A stretch of 64,000 bases of DNA from NCBI GenBank assembly GCA_905160935.1, contig CAJHZI010000231.1, positions 102,501-166,500 of the forward strand, in the 5' to 3' direction. Position 1 is the stretch's first letter; the number at the start of each line of letters is the position of its first letter. The DNA comes from Enchytraeus crypticus. Taxonomy: Eukaryota; Annelida; Clitellata; Enchytraeida; Enchytraeidae. The translations under genes were made by a program, and so were the position numbers. Positions 10,601 to 21,315 of this stretch are shown here, piece after piece. Below the pieces are notes generated by a model, which was given only the letters and a program-made list of their open reading frames with translations, did not search any database and was not told where the DNA came from.

Positions 10601-13600
10601 AGAGATCTCAGTGAATCGTGTGTACCTCCAGGGTAGCCTGAACCATAGTCCACCGGACTGTTGTTGCTGTCACTCTCTGCAGTCTCAGGCTCCTCCAGCT
10701 CTATGAACTTCCATTCCTTCACTGCCTTGTCCCTGGCCACCTGAAATAATGTCATTCACAAATAATATCATTATAATATAAATAATATCATTATAATATA
10801 AATAATATCATTATAATACAAATAATATCATAACCTTTAATAAAAGAAAATAAATAATAAATAAATAATATAAAATAATATAACTCATATCAAAACAAAT
10901 AATATCATAACCTGAAATAATATCATTCACATGATGGTCTAAAGCAATCAGTTAATCAATCAGTCAATCAATCAATCGACCATTCAATCAATAAATCAGT
11001 CAATCAATAAAGATTTATTATAAGACCGTACTAATAGAAGACTTGCAAATAACTTTCAATAGAGCCGCGGTTGCCTTGAATCGATCAGAGTTACAGCAAG
11101 ATCAAAAGCAATAAAAGTTTGCAATGAACTTTAATTAGGTTTGTTGAAATTGAATCTGTGAGTTAAGCTAGACTAAGTACTACTTTGTAATGTTATAAAA
11201 TGAAGCAATTATCATTCATTTAATTACTGTGCATATTCCATCAACATCAAATTAGAAACTAATATAATTATGTCCTCTTAACAAATTGGGATTACTAAAA
11301 TAACCATTTTATCTGAGCAAAGCTGTTTAAAGATAAAGTTCCTAGAATTAAAATAAAGCATGACATAAGTGAGAATTGACCTCATAAAGATTAGGCTTCA
11401 AAATTACACATTTCACTTCGATTTCACATTATGCAAACACACCAACCTCGAATTTTAAAAAAAAACCAACTAGAATCAAATGCATCATAAAAGAGTGTTA
11501 ATTAAATAAAAATATAAAACAGAACTTCATACTTTGGCACAGATACTGGCTGCACTGACGATGGGATATGTGGAGTCTGCTTTCTTAGCAACGACTATTG
11601 AGATGTTAGGAAACTGCGACTGAAGCTTTGCCTTGTAACTGTTTGGATCCCCCACTGTATCGACATACACCTACAAGAGATTTATACACACATCAAAAGA
11701 AGTAATCTCCTTGAAGACACTTCCTCAATAAGCAAACAATTGAACACTCTATAGTATGTAAGGCATGACAGCCAAGGTCTTATAGTAAGATGGAAAACTA
11801 CCGTTATATGAGGAAAATAGAGATACTGAAAATATGAAATACTGAAATGCCAAAAGGTCAATTTAATATAGTAAATAAATGCTAAGTAGTATCTGCTTTT
11901 ATAAAGAACATTAACACAGGAGAAAGTTTATCACTTCATTAACATTTTCATCCCTATTATATTTCCCGAATATAGAAGTCAGTTTCTAGTTGTAACGAAA
12001 TAATAAACTATGAAGATTTTAACTCTTCTTATGCATTTACAAAAAGATACAACTAGATGAGTACATTTAGCTACAGGCAGTTCAAGCATATACGGATTTA
12101 GACGGCGGGATTTAGAGCACTTGGTTTAGTTGCACGTCAATTATCAAAGTCAAGATACATCGACCTCGGTTAGTACTTTGTGGGTGACCACCTTGGAAGA
12201 CCGAGTGTTGACCGGTTAGGAAGGAAAAAAATTCAAAAAATCCCAGGATGGTGGAAAATTATTCTTAAATCCGCACCAGCTGCAATTGATGTGCTATCAA
12301 AAGGCAACGATTACTAATAACCGTGGTGAGGAAGGAGAAAATGGGTCATAAACAAGGATCTGTACTTCAAAACCCAGTGTGCCGTTACGTTATGCTAGTA
12401 CAAGTACAGCTTCAAACCTCTCGAACGTTGGCACCTCGCTCTATGGCACGTCGTATGAGGGAGGCGGCAGCATCGTGAGATATCTGGTTGAGATTATACT
12501 TAGATCTACACCAAACACACATTCTACCACTCTCACTGAACAGTCTAACAGTAGTGCACTTAAAAAGGTCAAAGGCATACAACATTTTGAGAGTTTGACT
12601 GTTTACAGAAGTTTCAAATTTGCTATATTTTAAAACCAAAATAAATAAAATACAGGCTTATATTATCCTATAGTGACGTGCATACTGCAAGAATTGTCCT
12701 GACATAGCCCTCATGCAAGGAATCCCAAGCAAAATCTACATAATACTGCATTGTATAAAAATACATTCTAAAACTGCAAATAGTGACCTGTCACATTGAT
12801 TGGTGAGACTTTCATTTAAAAATAACTACTTTTTGTTTAAATTACATTCTTACATGTACTTACATGTGCATAAGTGCTTGCATTCTTATATGTTTCCTGC
12901 GAAAATTTGAAAGAACAAGCAAATGTAGACAATAAAGGTAGGTCTCACAATTAAACTGTGGAAACATACCGAGCCAGCATTCCATTTGAGATATAGTTTG
13001 GAGACAACACGTCCACAACCCAACCAATGACGTCTGACCTTTCATTTAGCTTAGTGAACAGCATCTCTCGTTGCTCCTCTGTCAGTGTCTTAGAATCTAC
13101 GTCAAAATTCCTAATTAGATTAAAGTTTCACTACATTAATCAGTAGTTAATTAATTAGTTAATACTTAATTAAAGTTATCTTATCAGAGTATTACATCTT
13201 ATTGGGTTTTTATTTCATCTGTTATTAATGGCTAGCTAGATTAGAGTTATTTAGTATTGTTTTAGTATTTTTAAAAATTATTTAGTATTTTAAGTAGTAG
13301 TTAATGAAGTAGTTCACGCTACTTGAAATTAAATAATTAGAGTAACATGAGTTATTAATAATTTAAAGGTTTTTAATTGCCTTGTACGTTAGTAAGGTTA
13401 GCAAGAATATAAATACTTAATATACATATAATCACTATACTTACATGAAATCTTTAATAAAGAAAGAGAAGCAATAGAACATACCAGCAAAACCCATACT
13501 GTTTAGTGTCTCAGTGTCAGACAATGGACAGAAACATGTTCCATACACCATTGGTCCTGCATAGCCAATTTCATGAAATATATAAGATTAAACCATACTA

Positions 13601-14831
13601 GTGTATAACATAACTGTACTAATAATATTAGATCAAATACAAAATTAAAATGGCAGTTGCTCTCTAATGTAGAGCTAAATAACAGATCCACAATACATAC
13701 ACTTACATGGTTAAGTATTCACTCACTCGCTTTCAAGCTTACTAAAGAGCTTACAATGCTACCTGACGAGTCACAACAAACTATCTGATGAGTCACAACA
13801 AACTATCTGATGAGTCACAGCAAGCCTAACTGATGAGTCACAACAAACTATCTGATGAGTCACAACAAATTATCTGATAAGTCATAGCAAGCCTAACTGA
13901 TGAGTCACAACAAACTATCTGATGAGTCACAACAAACTATCTGATGAGTCACAGCAAACTATCTGATGAGTTACAACAAACTATCTCATGAGTCAAAACA
14001 AACAATCTGATGAGTCACAGCAAGCCTAACTGATGAGTCACAGCAAACTATCTGATGAGTCACAACAAACTATCTGATGAGTCACAATAAACAATCTGAT
14101 GAGTCACAATAAACAATCTGATGAGTCACAAAAGCAAACACTCCTTATCCAACCAAATTGTCCTTAGCCCATTGCTAGGAAAACTATGACCTCATGCATG
14201 GTTTATTACTGGTTCGTTTTTCAGCCGAATACTAAAAACAAGCCCATGGTTTATTTTTCAACCAAATTAGGGGAGTCAGTTAAACAAAGTGAGAGATTAG
14301 CTGCCAAACCCAATGAAATTTGAACTCTGATATAACTTCTATATAAACTATATTATATGCATTTACTGCACAAGTAAAATTAAATTTAAAATTAAACACG
14401 CATTATAGTGAATAATCAACTATGTTGACATCTATAATTTTTAAAACCACATGTTTAATCCGTCAGGCAATTTAGATCATTTTCCGTATAACCAGTCCAG
14501 TGAATGTCCGAGATTTTACTCTCAGATCAGCGCGGCCGGGATTCGAACCCACGAGGATTCAAATCACCTCAGGATTTGTCATTTAAAACTTCATGATGTT
14601 ACCCCTACGCTATTTAGACATTCTATATAAGTTATAAATTATAAATCAATATAAATTATAAGTTATTTAGACATTCTATATAAGTATTACGCATACATAG
14701 CACTGCTTACCTAGTACAGGACCTCTGCCAGCCTCATCAATTCCTAACTGACAGGGATTTGTTTTGCAAATTTCAGATACTTCACTTTCCAGTCTATAGT
14801 TGAAACGATTGTCGAAATCCCTGAACTCCAT
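7608..14831 (-). CDS. RNASEH2A: Ribonuclease H2 subunit A (catalytic), 8 exons
   Basis: Catalytic subunit of nuclear RNase H2, which cuts RNA in RNA:DNA hybrids and single ribonucleotides left in DNA. Exons, in transcript order: 14831-14711, 13556-13485, 13096-12970, 12505-12418, 11670-11533, 10740-10626, 8594-8471, 7791-7608. All introns are GT..AG, phases agree throughout, and the product is 322 aa (human about 299). The motif [13 protein letters not shown] (from residue 30) holds catalytic D32 and E33. VDTVGDP gives D140 and AKKADSTYP gives D168, completing the DEDD set. DYGSGYP (213-219) is the ribonucleotide-recognition segment. [11 protein letters not shown] (236-246) and the tail ITSFF...HRFFTERAL match the eukaryotic C-terminus. 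An acidic/polar insert (about residues 196-211) is longer than in the human protein, and exon 8 begins with an acidic run (EDDDEDD). The start ATG is the first in frame. Introns are full of repeats but the reading frame is intact. Confidence 0.95.
8028..8290 (-). repeat. LINE-alpha 3' end in RNASEH2A intron 7
   Basis: The minus-strand reading resembles the C-terminal end of LINE-alpha: pieces like W-I-E-D-I-L-R, then I-E-G-R-M-E-G, then a [12 protein letters not shown] block. The ending is the same 'ctgcctattagcaagg..' (complement of 'cctgccagtaggcagtgcact'). A short CT run sits at the element edge (8,021-8,036). It overlaps no exon. Confidence 0.7.
8745..8905 (+). repeat. tRNA-derived SINE (family A/C-like), intronic
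   Basis: Box-A-like 'tagcttgttggcaagttg' and box-B-like 'tggttcaaatcc' are followed by a tail 'gagactgacgttaaacttgag', which is shared with SINE families A and C. Lies in RNASEH2A intron 6. Confidence 0.55.
9377..10050 (+). pseudogene. LINE-alpha reverse transcriptase C-terminal fragment
   Basis: The reading frame begins with K-T-K-V-M-R-M, passes through [14 protein letters not shown] (a post-RT 'YLG' motif typical of non-LTR retrotransposons), and ends with [12 protein letters not shown]. Two frame changes near 9,650 and 9,880 and one TGA break it. The 3' end 'catggacctgccagtaggcagtgcact' finishes near 10,046. It is a 5'-truncated insertion in RNASEH2A intron 6, opposite to the gene. Related copies: 8,028-8,290, 21,316-22,715, 38,085-38,305 and 47,450-47,770. 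Confidence 0.85.
10425..10520. repeat. (TAA)n-linked tail/terminus similar to the MITE at 31,480
   Basis: 'aataataataataatactaaaggtttaacgtccatttcctcat' matches one end of the element at 31,480-31,626 ('gtttaacgtccgtttcct'). Here only this end and some internal sequence are visible, next to the hairpin at 10,523. Confidence 0.5.
10523..10604. repeat. 82-nt near-perfect hairpin in RNASEH2A intron 6
   Basis: The arm 10,523-10,560 ('ctcttgctagcaggg...') is the reverse complement of 10,567-10,604 with about five mismatches. This gives a 38-bp stem with a 6-nt loop. It lies about 20 nt downstream of the exon 6 splice donor on the gene's strand. The size is like a pre-miRNA or a tiny MITE; nothing else identifies it. 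Confidence 0.8.
10757..11010. repeat. AT-rich tandem repeats (ATAAATAATATCATT and ATCAATCAGTC)
   Basis: Three to four units of 'aataatatcattataata' lie at 10,757-10,830, with looser copies to about 10,925. They are followed by an 'aatcaatcagtc' run at 10,948-11,010. Intronic, no other function visible. Confidence 0.7.
12088..12212 (+). repeat. 5S-rRNA-derived repeat (SINE3-type or 5S pseudogene)
   Basis: The stretch follows the 5S rRNA plan across its length. The clearest part is 'ctcggttagtactttgtggg' plus 'tgaccaccttggaagaccgag', which corresponds to the internal control and 3' half of animal 5S rRNA. The 5' half is more diverged. About 150-200 bp of non-5S sequence follows ('ggaaggaaaaaaatt...' to about 12,370). 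That arrangement fits a 5S-headed SINE better than a lone pseudogene. Lies in RNASEH2A intron 4, antisense to the gene. Confidence 0.7.
13762..14132. repeat. 22-bp minisatellite with 17 units, 14 carrying TGAGTCA
   Basis: Units of 'ctgatgagtcacaacaaacta' are repeated 17 times with small changes ('cagcaagccta' or 'caataaacaat' variants). Fourteen units keep an exact TGAGTCA, the AP-1/TRE core bound by bZIP factors. Lies in RNASEH2A intron 1, between about 0.7 and 1.1 kb from the start codon. Confidence 0.9.
14390..14625 (-). repeat. SINE family B in RNASEH2A intron 1
   Basis: Reads on the minus strand as 'tagcgtaggggtaacatcatgaag...', a box-B-like 'gggttcgaatcc', 'gatctgagagtaaaatctcg', 'acatgtggt' and the tail 'gttgattattcactataatgcgtg'. 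This is colinear with copies at 18,668, 40,590 and 54,985. tRNA-derived. Confidence 0.75.
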
Positions 14832-15933
14832 ATTTTACCAAACACTGTCAAATATGTGCTACAAAAGAACACTGCCGTGAAATCATGATACATGCATTTC
14901 AATTTTTAAGAGCATAAAATTTAGAAAGAATCAGTAAAGATTAAACTGAGGTGCTAGTGGCAAAGGGCAGAAGAAAAGCTGTCCAGGGGCAGAATTGGAA
15001 TCATTAATGCGCTGGAAAAGAAGAGACTGCGACTGTTATTGAGGATTTTGAACATGTGAATTAAGTCCTGAGCATGATATTCAGAGAAAAGAGTGCAATG
15101 AGGACCGCCTGTTTCTCCTGCAAGTTGAGAACTGACTAATAAATAAATAGGCAGTATGTCTGCAAAGGTAGTATGTAGACAGCATAACCGAGGATCACCG
15201 GCACTAATAGTTTTTATATATTCCATTTATAAATTTATCCAAACATAGAAATATGGCGATTTTATTTGTGCATAACTTAGTACAATTGATTAGTGTCAAT
15301 AGTAAAAGTGATAGATATCAACACAGTTGATCATTTCACTATAGTGCGTGTTTATTTATTTTTTACTTGTAAAATAGCGTGAAATAGTAATCGTGCAGAT
15401 TTTACTACGAAGAAGAGTCACTTCAGTTAAATGAATATAACATAACATTACAGAGTCAGGAAGCAACTATATGCTTGTTTAAGAATATTAACTATATCAA
15501 CTACAGAATTATTTCTGAACTACTTTAACTACTTTAATAAATATAAATAAATAAAACTTTGTTTACACTCCTGACAACACATATTTACCTATTTAAAAAC
15601 AAAACACACCGCTAAGAACTATATGGCTAAGGAGGACTTTCTTCTTGTTTAGCACAGTTCGTATGATTTTTTTCACACACACCGCTGACCATAGAGCAGT
15701 AGCTAAAGTTGGAATTGAGAGCTATTGGAAAATTCTATAAGTAGAACTGTCAAAATCTTTCGGATCCCCTTTCCATTATACAGTACCCCTACTATATCAC
15801 AAAGTGGGCCTTAGGCGTTCCCTACGTTAAGTATGCTCCCCTAGCCAAGAAATGTAGTTTAGAACAAAAGAAAGCTTTAGTCCATAGAATCCGTGTACCC
15901 ACTTCAACCATCTCAATCTATATCTATAATATG
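14832..15933. other. Region upstream of RNASEH2A; SINE B 3' scrap at about 15,302-15,362
   Basis: Probable promoter/5' flank of RNASEH2A (minus strand), but no clear TATA or initiator can be called. A SINE B 3' fragment ('aaaagtgatagatatcaac...cactatagtgcgtg') lies at 15,302-15,362. No gene recognised. Confidence 0.5.
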
Positions 15934-17233
15934 CAGTCATGGCCAAAAGTTTAGCACCGATTAGATAAATACACTAAACTTGCCATACATTAATCTGTAG
16001 CGCCAGACGTGCTAAAAGTAAAGCAACTACTGTTTATGTTTATTAAATGTCAATGTACTGCATACATATTTTCACTAGTCTCAGTATCTGGTGTGACTTC
16101 CTTTGTTTGCAATGACTGCTTTAATCCGATCAGGCATGGAAAACACAAGATTGCGACAGTACTCGGGTGTTATTTCGCTGGTCCGCACTTGCTTAATTGC
16201 TTTAATAATTTCTTGTTCAGATGACGGATTCATTGCTGCTACCTTCTGTTTCATGCAAATCCACAGTTTTTCAATAGGATTGAGATCTGAACTGGACCCA
16301 GGCCAAGGTCCAAGGACCTCTACACCTTGTTCTGTGAGCCAGTTGGTAACAATGCTGACGGATGGCAGTGCGCTCCATCATGCTGAAATATTGAACAGTT
16401 AAGCAATTCCATGTTTAACAATAGTTTATCTTGCAAAACTGATAGATATTTCTGTCCGCTGATCGAAGTATTTTTCGGCATAAACCATAGGCCACCTCTA
16501 CCAGTTCCAGAGAAGCTCCCCAGACCATTATTGTTGGTGCTTGCCGCACAGAGCGGAGCGTATCACATAGCGGGTGTTCTACCGTTGATTTGCTGGATGC
16601 CGCACGTTTCTGATGTAGGATCTGAACTGCGAGAACGTTGATTCGTCCGAAAAGAGAGCTTTCATCCAATTATCACACGTCCAGTGACGGTAGATTCTAT
16701 AGAACCTCAGGCGATCCTTAATATTCTTGGCGGTCAGGCGAGGTTTCCTTGCTGGGCGTCGCGATGGTAGGTTGAATTCAGTTAGAAGACGTCTTCTCAC
16801 AGTCCTGCCACTTACTGCTGATCGTGTCTGAGAAGCAATTTGCGCTGATGACCAGGTTGGATGCGCTGTAGCAACACGTCGGACTTTTCTGTCAGTGCGA
16901 GGCGAGGTGATCCGCGGATGTCCAGACCTTCTGCGAGACTTATAGCCCTTCAGTTCATTCATTCTCGCTATAGCTCGAGTCACTGTCGACTTGGCTATGT
17001 GTAAATGTCTAGCTACCTCACTATGAGACATGTTCAGCGCATGCAGTACCACAATTTGTGCACGCTTTGTAGGAGAAGTTTCTTTGGATTTTCCCATTGT
17101 GCTGATACAATTTCAAATCTATTACCTTATGCGTATAATATTGTATGCAAAATGTCAAAAACTAAGTTGTTTTGATACTACAATGGAATTCTAGTGATAA
17201 TTCAATAAATGGCTTAACTCCTGTCCTATACTG
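15934..17233 (-). mobile_element. Tc1/mariner-type transposon, decayed
   Basis: Total about 1.3 kb. The left end is 'cagtcatggccaaaagttt'. The right end 'ctcctgtcctatactg' is its inverted counterpart, about 70% alike. The minus-strand transposase frame starts at 17,097 with an N-terminal helix-turn-helix (K-R-A-Q-I-V-V-L-H through S-E-V-A-R-H). It continues with a second HTH/GRPR-like region (R-R-R-S-G-H-P-R) and the first catalytic Asp in L-F-S-D-E-S. After about residue 172 the frame is broken. The last Glu is still visible in D-L-N-P-I-E-K-L-W near 16,290. No intact enzyme. Confidence 0.9.
16579..17097 (-). pseudogene. Tc1/mariner transposase, N-terminal part
   Basis: Open frame of 172 aa: paired-type DNA-binding domain (about residues 1-115) followed by the beginning of the DDE catalytic domain. 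It stops about halfway through the usual length of roughly 340 aa. The rest (down to about 16,080) lies in other frames, so the gene is dead. Confidence 0.88.
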
Positions 17234-17399
17234 TGAACTATTCAAGTCGATTTATCAAATGACCGGTAGGACAGAGATACATACATAAGCTGGGCTGACA
17301 AAAGAGGGCGTAAGTACCAAATGGTCCACTAGTTAGATAGATAGTTGAATTTGGTAAAGTCCTGTGCTCTCATTGCTTGAGCTGAAATCTGAATGTATT

Positions 17400-17690
17400 G
17401 AGCTTAGCAAGTGCGTGACAATTTATTTTATTCTATCTCTCCAGTGTTCTGCCAAGTGGCAGGTCCAATTTATATATTTCATACTCAACATGCTGCTTAT
17501 CACTCTCCACAAAAGCACCAAATCGATCGACGAATTAAAAATCAACCAATCAATCCCTTAGCAAAATTTTAAGTCTATGCCTTATCCACACCTTTTAACG
17601 TAGCTTATAGTTTAGGAATAGTATAGCTTCTGTGGATGGTTTGCCATTGCCCTCCTCAGTTCTTTTCAGCCGCATCTTATACGACACGTG
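17400..17690 (-). repeat. SINE family D
   Basis: 'ctgccaagtggcaggtcc', 'catactcaaca', 'tctatgccttatccacacctt' and 'ttgccattgccctcctcag' line up with SINE D at 22,065-22,440 and 41,892-42,095. Confidence 0.7.
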
Positions 17691-17989
17691 CAATTTACGG
17701 CTGATGTATTCTTCAGTGTCCCGGACATAATACGGGAATTATTTTAAGTTATGCTATTTTAATATCCGTACTTTTACAGACGAAACATGTTGTTAGAGCT
17801 GAAGGTTTTGTTCTGTATTATCTGTGGATCTACAGTATACTCTCGCTAAAGTATTCTACGAAAGGTTAGAGAAACTATATGGCTTCTGAGGTGATTTTTC
17901 ATTGTCTTCTTCTGCTAATTAATGTATTAGTTGTCTCTTACAACACGCTCAGAATAGTGTGAAATTATTCCGTGATGGTCCCAACTTAC

Positions 17990-18140
17990 CGGAGGATGGC
18001 CGAATGAGTAGCACGCTTGTCTGAGAATCAGGAGGTCATCGGTTCGAATCCCAGCCGGACCGTGTCTGACAGTACTGTATCCCTCGTGTCACATGATACT
18101 GAAACAGACGTTAAACTTAGCTTTACGGCTTTTACATAAC
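17990..18140 (+). repeat. SINE family C (tRNA-derived)
   Basis: The head 'ggatggccgaatgagtagc' contains a good box A. 'tcggttcgaatcccagcc' contains a perfect-looking box B at tRNA spacing. The anticodon region is 'tgtctgagaatcaggaggtc', resembling a class II tRNA head (Ser/Leu type). The tail 'gaaacagacgttaaacttag' is shared with SINE A. Best-preserved C copy. Confidence 0.8.
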
Positions 18141-18304
18141 ACGTAAATGGGTAAACTAGAACTGACTATCGTAGTCTTAATTTTCAAAACTAAAGCGGGT
18201 ACAATAGAAAACAAGAGATAAATAATGAACATATTACGCAATATTAATTAATACGCAATATTAATAATACGCAATTTATTAGTATATTAATAATATAGTA
18301 CAGG

Positions 18305-18322
18305 CCCATATTTATATATATA

Positions 18323-18369
<47 letters not shown>

Positions 18370-18430
18370 TATATATATATAATATAACTGTTATATGATA
18401 GTTATATGATATTATTATTATATATTATAG
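18305..18430. repeat. (AT)n tract
   Basis: Simple AT repeat with imperfect edges, including 'tatatactgtatatat'. Confidence 0.9.
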
Positions 18431-18667
18431 ACATTATACAATTAGTAGTAGTAACAATTAGTACAAGAATGTAGGTTACACTTTATTAAATTAACACTAC
18501 AATAACATATAAAGTCGTTATAACAACTATAGTTAGTCCATAATTAAGTTTACTTGGAGTGACTTACATTTTACAATTTCAAAATTAGTGGCCATGACAG
18601 CCATTTTAAGATGATGCCTGAGTCGACAAGAATGTCCCCACCTTTCATACGAATGGTGTCGATGGGT

Positions 18668-18908
18668 CCCTGTCTTAGTAGCGTAGGGGTAACGTCATGA
18701 AGATTTAAATGACAGATCCTGAGGTGAATTGAATTCTCGTGGGTTCGAATCCCAGCCGCGATGATCTAAGGGTAAAATCTCGGACATTCACAGGACTGGT
18801 TACACGGAAAATGGAATAAATTGCCCAACGGTTTAAACATGTGGTATTAAAAAGTGATAGATGTCAACATAATTGATCATTTCACTATAATGCGTGTTCA
18901 TTATTTAT
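18668..18908 (+). repeat. SINE family B, well preserved
   Basis: Box A 'tagcgtaggggtaacg', box B 'gggttcgaatccc', a middle block 'ctcggacattcacaggactgg', 'aaacatgtggtattaaaaagtg', and the 3' end 'gatcatttcactataatgcgtg'. It abuts the end of the broken ORF at 18,916. Confidence 0.8.
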
Positions 18909-18915
18909 TATTTTA

Positions 18916-19778
18916 TTATTTTGTCTTCACACCTCTATTAACCCCCGCCATGAAGGCCCTTATGCAGAGCTTTACAAGCTCGACCAGATGTTCCTGGTCG
19001 ACATCAGATTCCGCAGTTAGGGTCTCCAGCAGGGCCCTAGTTTTTTCTCCATTGTGCCTATATTGCCATCAAGGGCGACACTTGTGCATATAGTTAAGAG
19101 CTGCTGTTGCACCAAAGAGTAGGTCGGCAACAGGTCTAAAGAAAACACACTATCAAAGGAAAAGCTGGAGGTAATAGGGCATAAAAGATTGGCTGAGTGT
19201 ACCTCCGGAAAGTGTACGGCCATCTGCTTAGCATGCAGATTTTTGAACGATGTCCTGGCGACGAGGATACTTCTTAGCCTCGCCTCCAGAAAAAACCGAG
19301 CTGCAGATCTAAGCGCGTTAGGCTGAGTCGTTCGGGAGGTACTATTTGTGTAACGCCGCCACCATTCTGCTACATCGGTCACCCACTCCAATGTAGGTGC
19401 TGAAAGTAGAGGAATATCAATGCCCTATCAGGTGACATCTTTAACCTGAGATGCCGAGGCCAAGGTGAATCCTTTAGAGGTCGATGGCGTTGGCTGTGAT
19501 TGAGGATCTGAAAACACGGGCAGGCTGGACGATAACCCCGCCATAGTTGGTGGGACCTGCAGATTCTCCTGCCCAAGGTAGTCATTTAAATGTGGGGACG
19601 ATAACCTCGCCATAGTTGGTGGGACCTGCAGACTGTCCTGCCCAAGGTAGTCATTTAAATGTGGGGGCATAGACGAGCCTTTAGCAAATTCTCTGGCAGG
19701 GTCTAGAGGGCCACCAAAGACGGACAGGTACGGATCCAGCATGTCGGTGTCTACAGTGTGGTTCCTCGTTGACGCCAT
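18916..19778 (-). pseudogene. Broken ORF of about 285 aa, unrecognised; transposon or viral origin suspected
   Basis: ATG at 19,778. The first 116 codons end at a TGA-TAG pair (about 19,430), and the same frame then continues to about 19,017. After a frame change in an A-run near 19,045, a coherent C-terminus (ending V-N-R-G-V-K-T-K) reaches a TAA at 18,916. The N-terminal part contains a tandem 69-bp duplication (two copies of P-H-L-N-D-Y-L-G-Q ... V-P-P-T-M-A). The middle part is rich in Arg/Leu and may be helical. GC content is visibly higher than in neighbouring DNA. It has no intron signals and sits in transposon debris. It could be a capsid-like or nucleoprotein-like ORF, but I do not recognise the family. 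Confidence 0.5.
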
Positions 19779-20019
19779 TAATACAAAATTTGGAATATGT
19801 AATTAGAGGAACAATCTTCAATTAAAGCAGCCTGATTTAATTTTACTATATAACTTATATTTGCATATTAAATGAGCTGTTTAGTTAATCTTGCTTGACA
19901 TTAATTATTTAGTATAATGTAACTTAATCTATACACGAGTAACGAAGATATTTATCTTTTCGACTTAGCGAAATATTAGCAATTCGGGAGATATATTACT
20001 AATTTAACAGGCATGCACC

Positions 20020-20022
20020 CAA

Positions 20023-20079
<57 letters not shown>

Positions 20080-20112
20080 TTATATATTTATATATTTATA
20101 TATATAGCTATA
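20020..20112. repeat. (AT)n tract
   Basis: Simple AT repeat with TATATTTA variants. Confidence 0.9.
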
Positions 20113-20119
20113 AGGGTGG

Positions 20120-21300
20120 GGCGGAAGCTAAATAGAGGGGGAGTGTTACAGCAAGAGAGGGGGTAAAGAGGAGTTGCAGTTATCTATAGAGTTGGGACCA
20201 CCGGGTCGTCAGGGATCTCATGAACGAGTCCTGATTGATCGAGGGGGCGTAGAGGAGGTGGATATAACATAACGGCACACTGGCTCAGGAAGCACAGATG
20301 CTAGTGTAAAGATTTAGATGTTGTTAGAGTTTAACGTCGATCTCGGAAGACGACGATGAAGTTGTTTGGGGAAACTAGTCGTAGAACTCAGGTACCGGAT
20401 CTGCTGTCATTGTAGCCAGATAAGCAGCTGACAATGTGAGAGACTGTGAAGATACACTTGACGCGAGAGATACTTTATTCATTTAATGTTAATTAACTTT
20501 ATTATTACAGTTATTATCTAAATTACGTTAAATCATTTACACTGGCAATTACACGAAAGCAGCTTTCATATCTGCCCGGCTCTGTTCAAACTGAACGTTC
20601 GCTGTATAGGGCGCGTCTTTTCCCGAAGGCTTCATCGTGGGCCGAGCCCGAGGGCTTCGCCTTCTTAATGCAGCAAAACTGCAACGAACTATGACATCGC
20701 TTTTTCTGTACAAGTGAGCGCAGAATGAACCGCTTTGTATCGAAACACAGCATCGAATGAATAGAATGAACAGCTACTAACTAAACTAACTTTGCGGCCT
20801 AAAGCCTACCAACACTCATCGCAACGCAATGCCGCAGAACAACCTATTCGCAAAACATTACCATAGAAGTAGCCAACTTATAACTTAAAAAAGTACGCAG
20901 ATTCCCGTCGAGAATGCAGGATGAGATCAGCAACTTCCCGGAAATTATGCAATGTTCTAGAAAACAGCTAAACTTGATAACTTACAGAAATAATATACTA
21001 ACCCAGCACTACTAAATGATCAGCACCCCGTGAAATTTTTAATTATATTAATTACAAATAATAATGTAATTAAAAATTAGTGCCAAGTAATAAAGTAAAT
21101 AAGGGAAATTGAATTGCAGTGATCACATATCAAAACTTGCGCTTATATCAGAAGGCCTGCAGTGAAGTTGCATTGCGGCAGAAAAGTTCTGCGATAACTA
21201 AAGAAATCGGTGATCAGTGCCTATTACCAAGACAAATGGACCGATAGTTACAAGCATTTCTAGCATATGATAGTAGAATGCGCGCTGTAAATTGAAGAGA
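20120..21300. other. GC-richer block, possible LTR start at about 20,137; otherwise unassigned
   Basis: 'aatagagggggag' (purine-rich, PPT-like) is directly followed by 'tgttacagc', a typical LTR beginning. GC content stays higher than background to about 20,700. No matching LTR end or primer-binding site was found, so this is tentative. No gene recognised in 20,700-21,300. Confidence 0.3.
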
Positions 21301-21315
21301 AAACAAAGGGATAAA

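Noticed and set aside
12379..12633. Plus-strand open frame over RNASEH2A exon 4
   Set aside because: It is the shadow of the minus-strand exon, whose splice sites and family match are clear.
13762..14132. Hammerhead-ribozyme-like CTGATGAG repeated in the minisatellite
   Set aside because: The motif matches half of the hammerhead core, but no GAAA partner or stems I-III can be drawn in the unit.
13762..14132. CRISPR-like array
   Set aside because: Units are contiguous 22-mers without unique spacers, in an animal intron.
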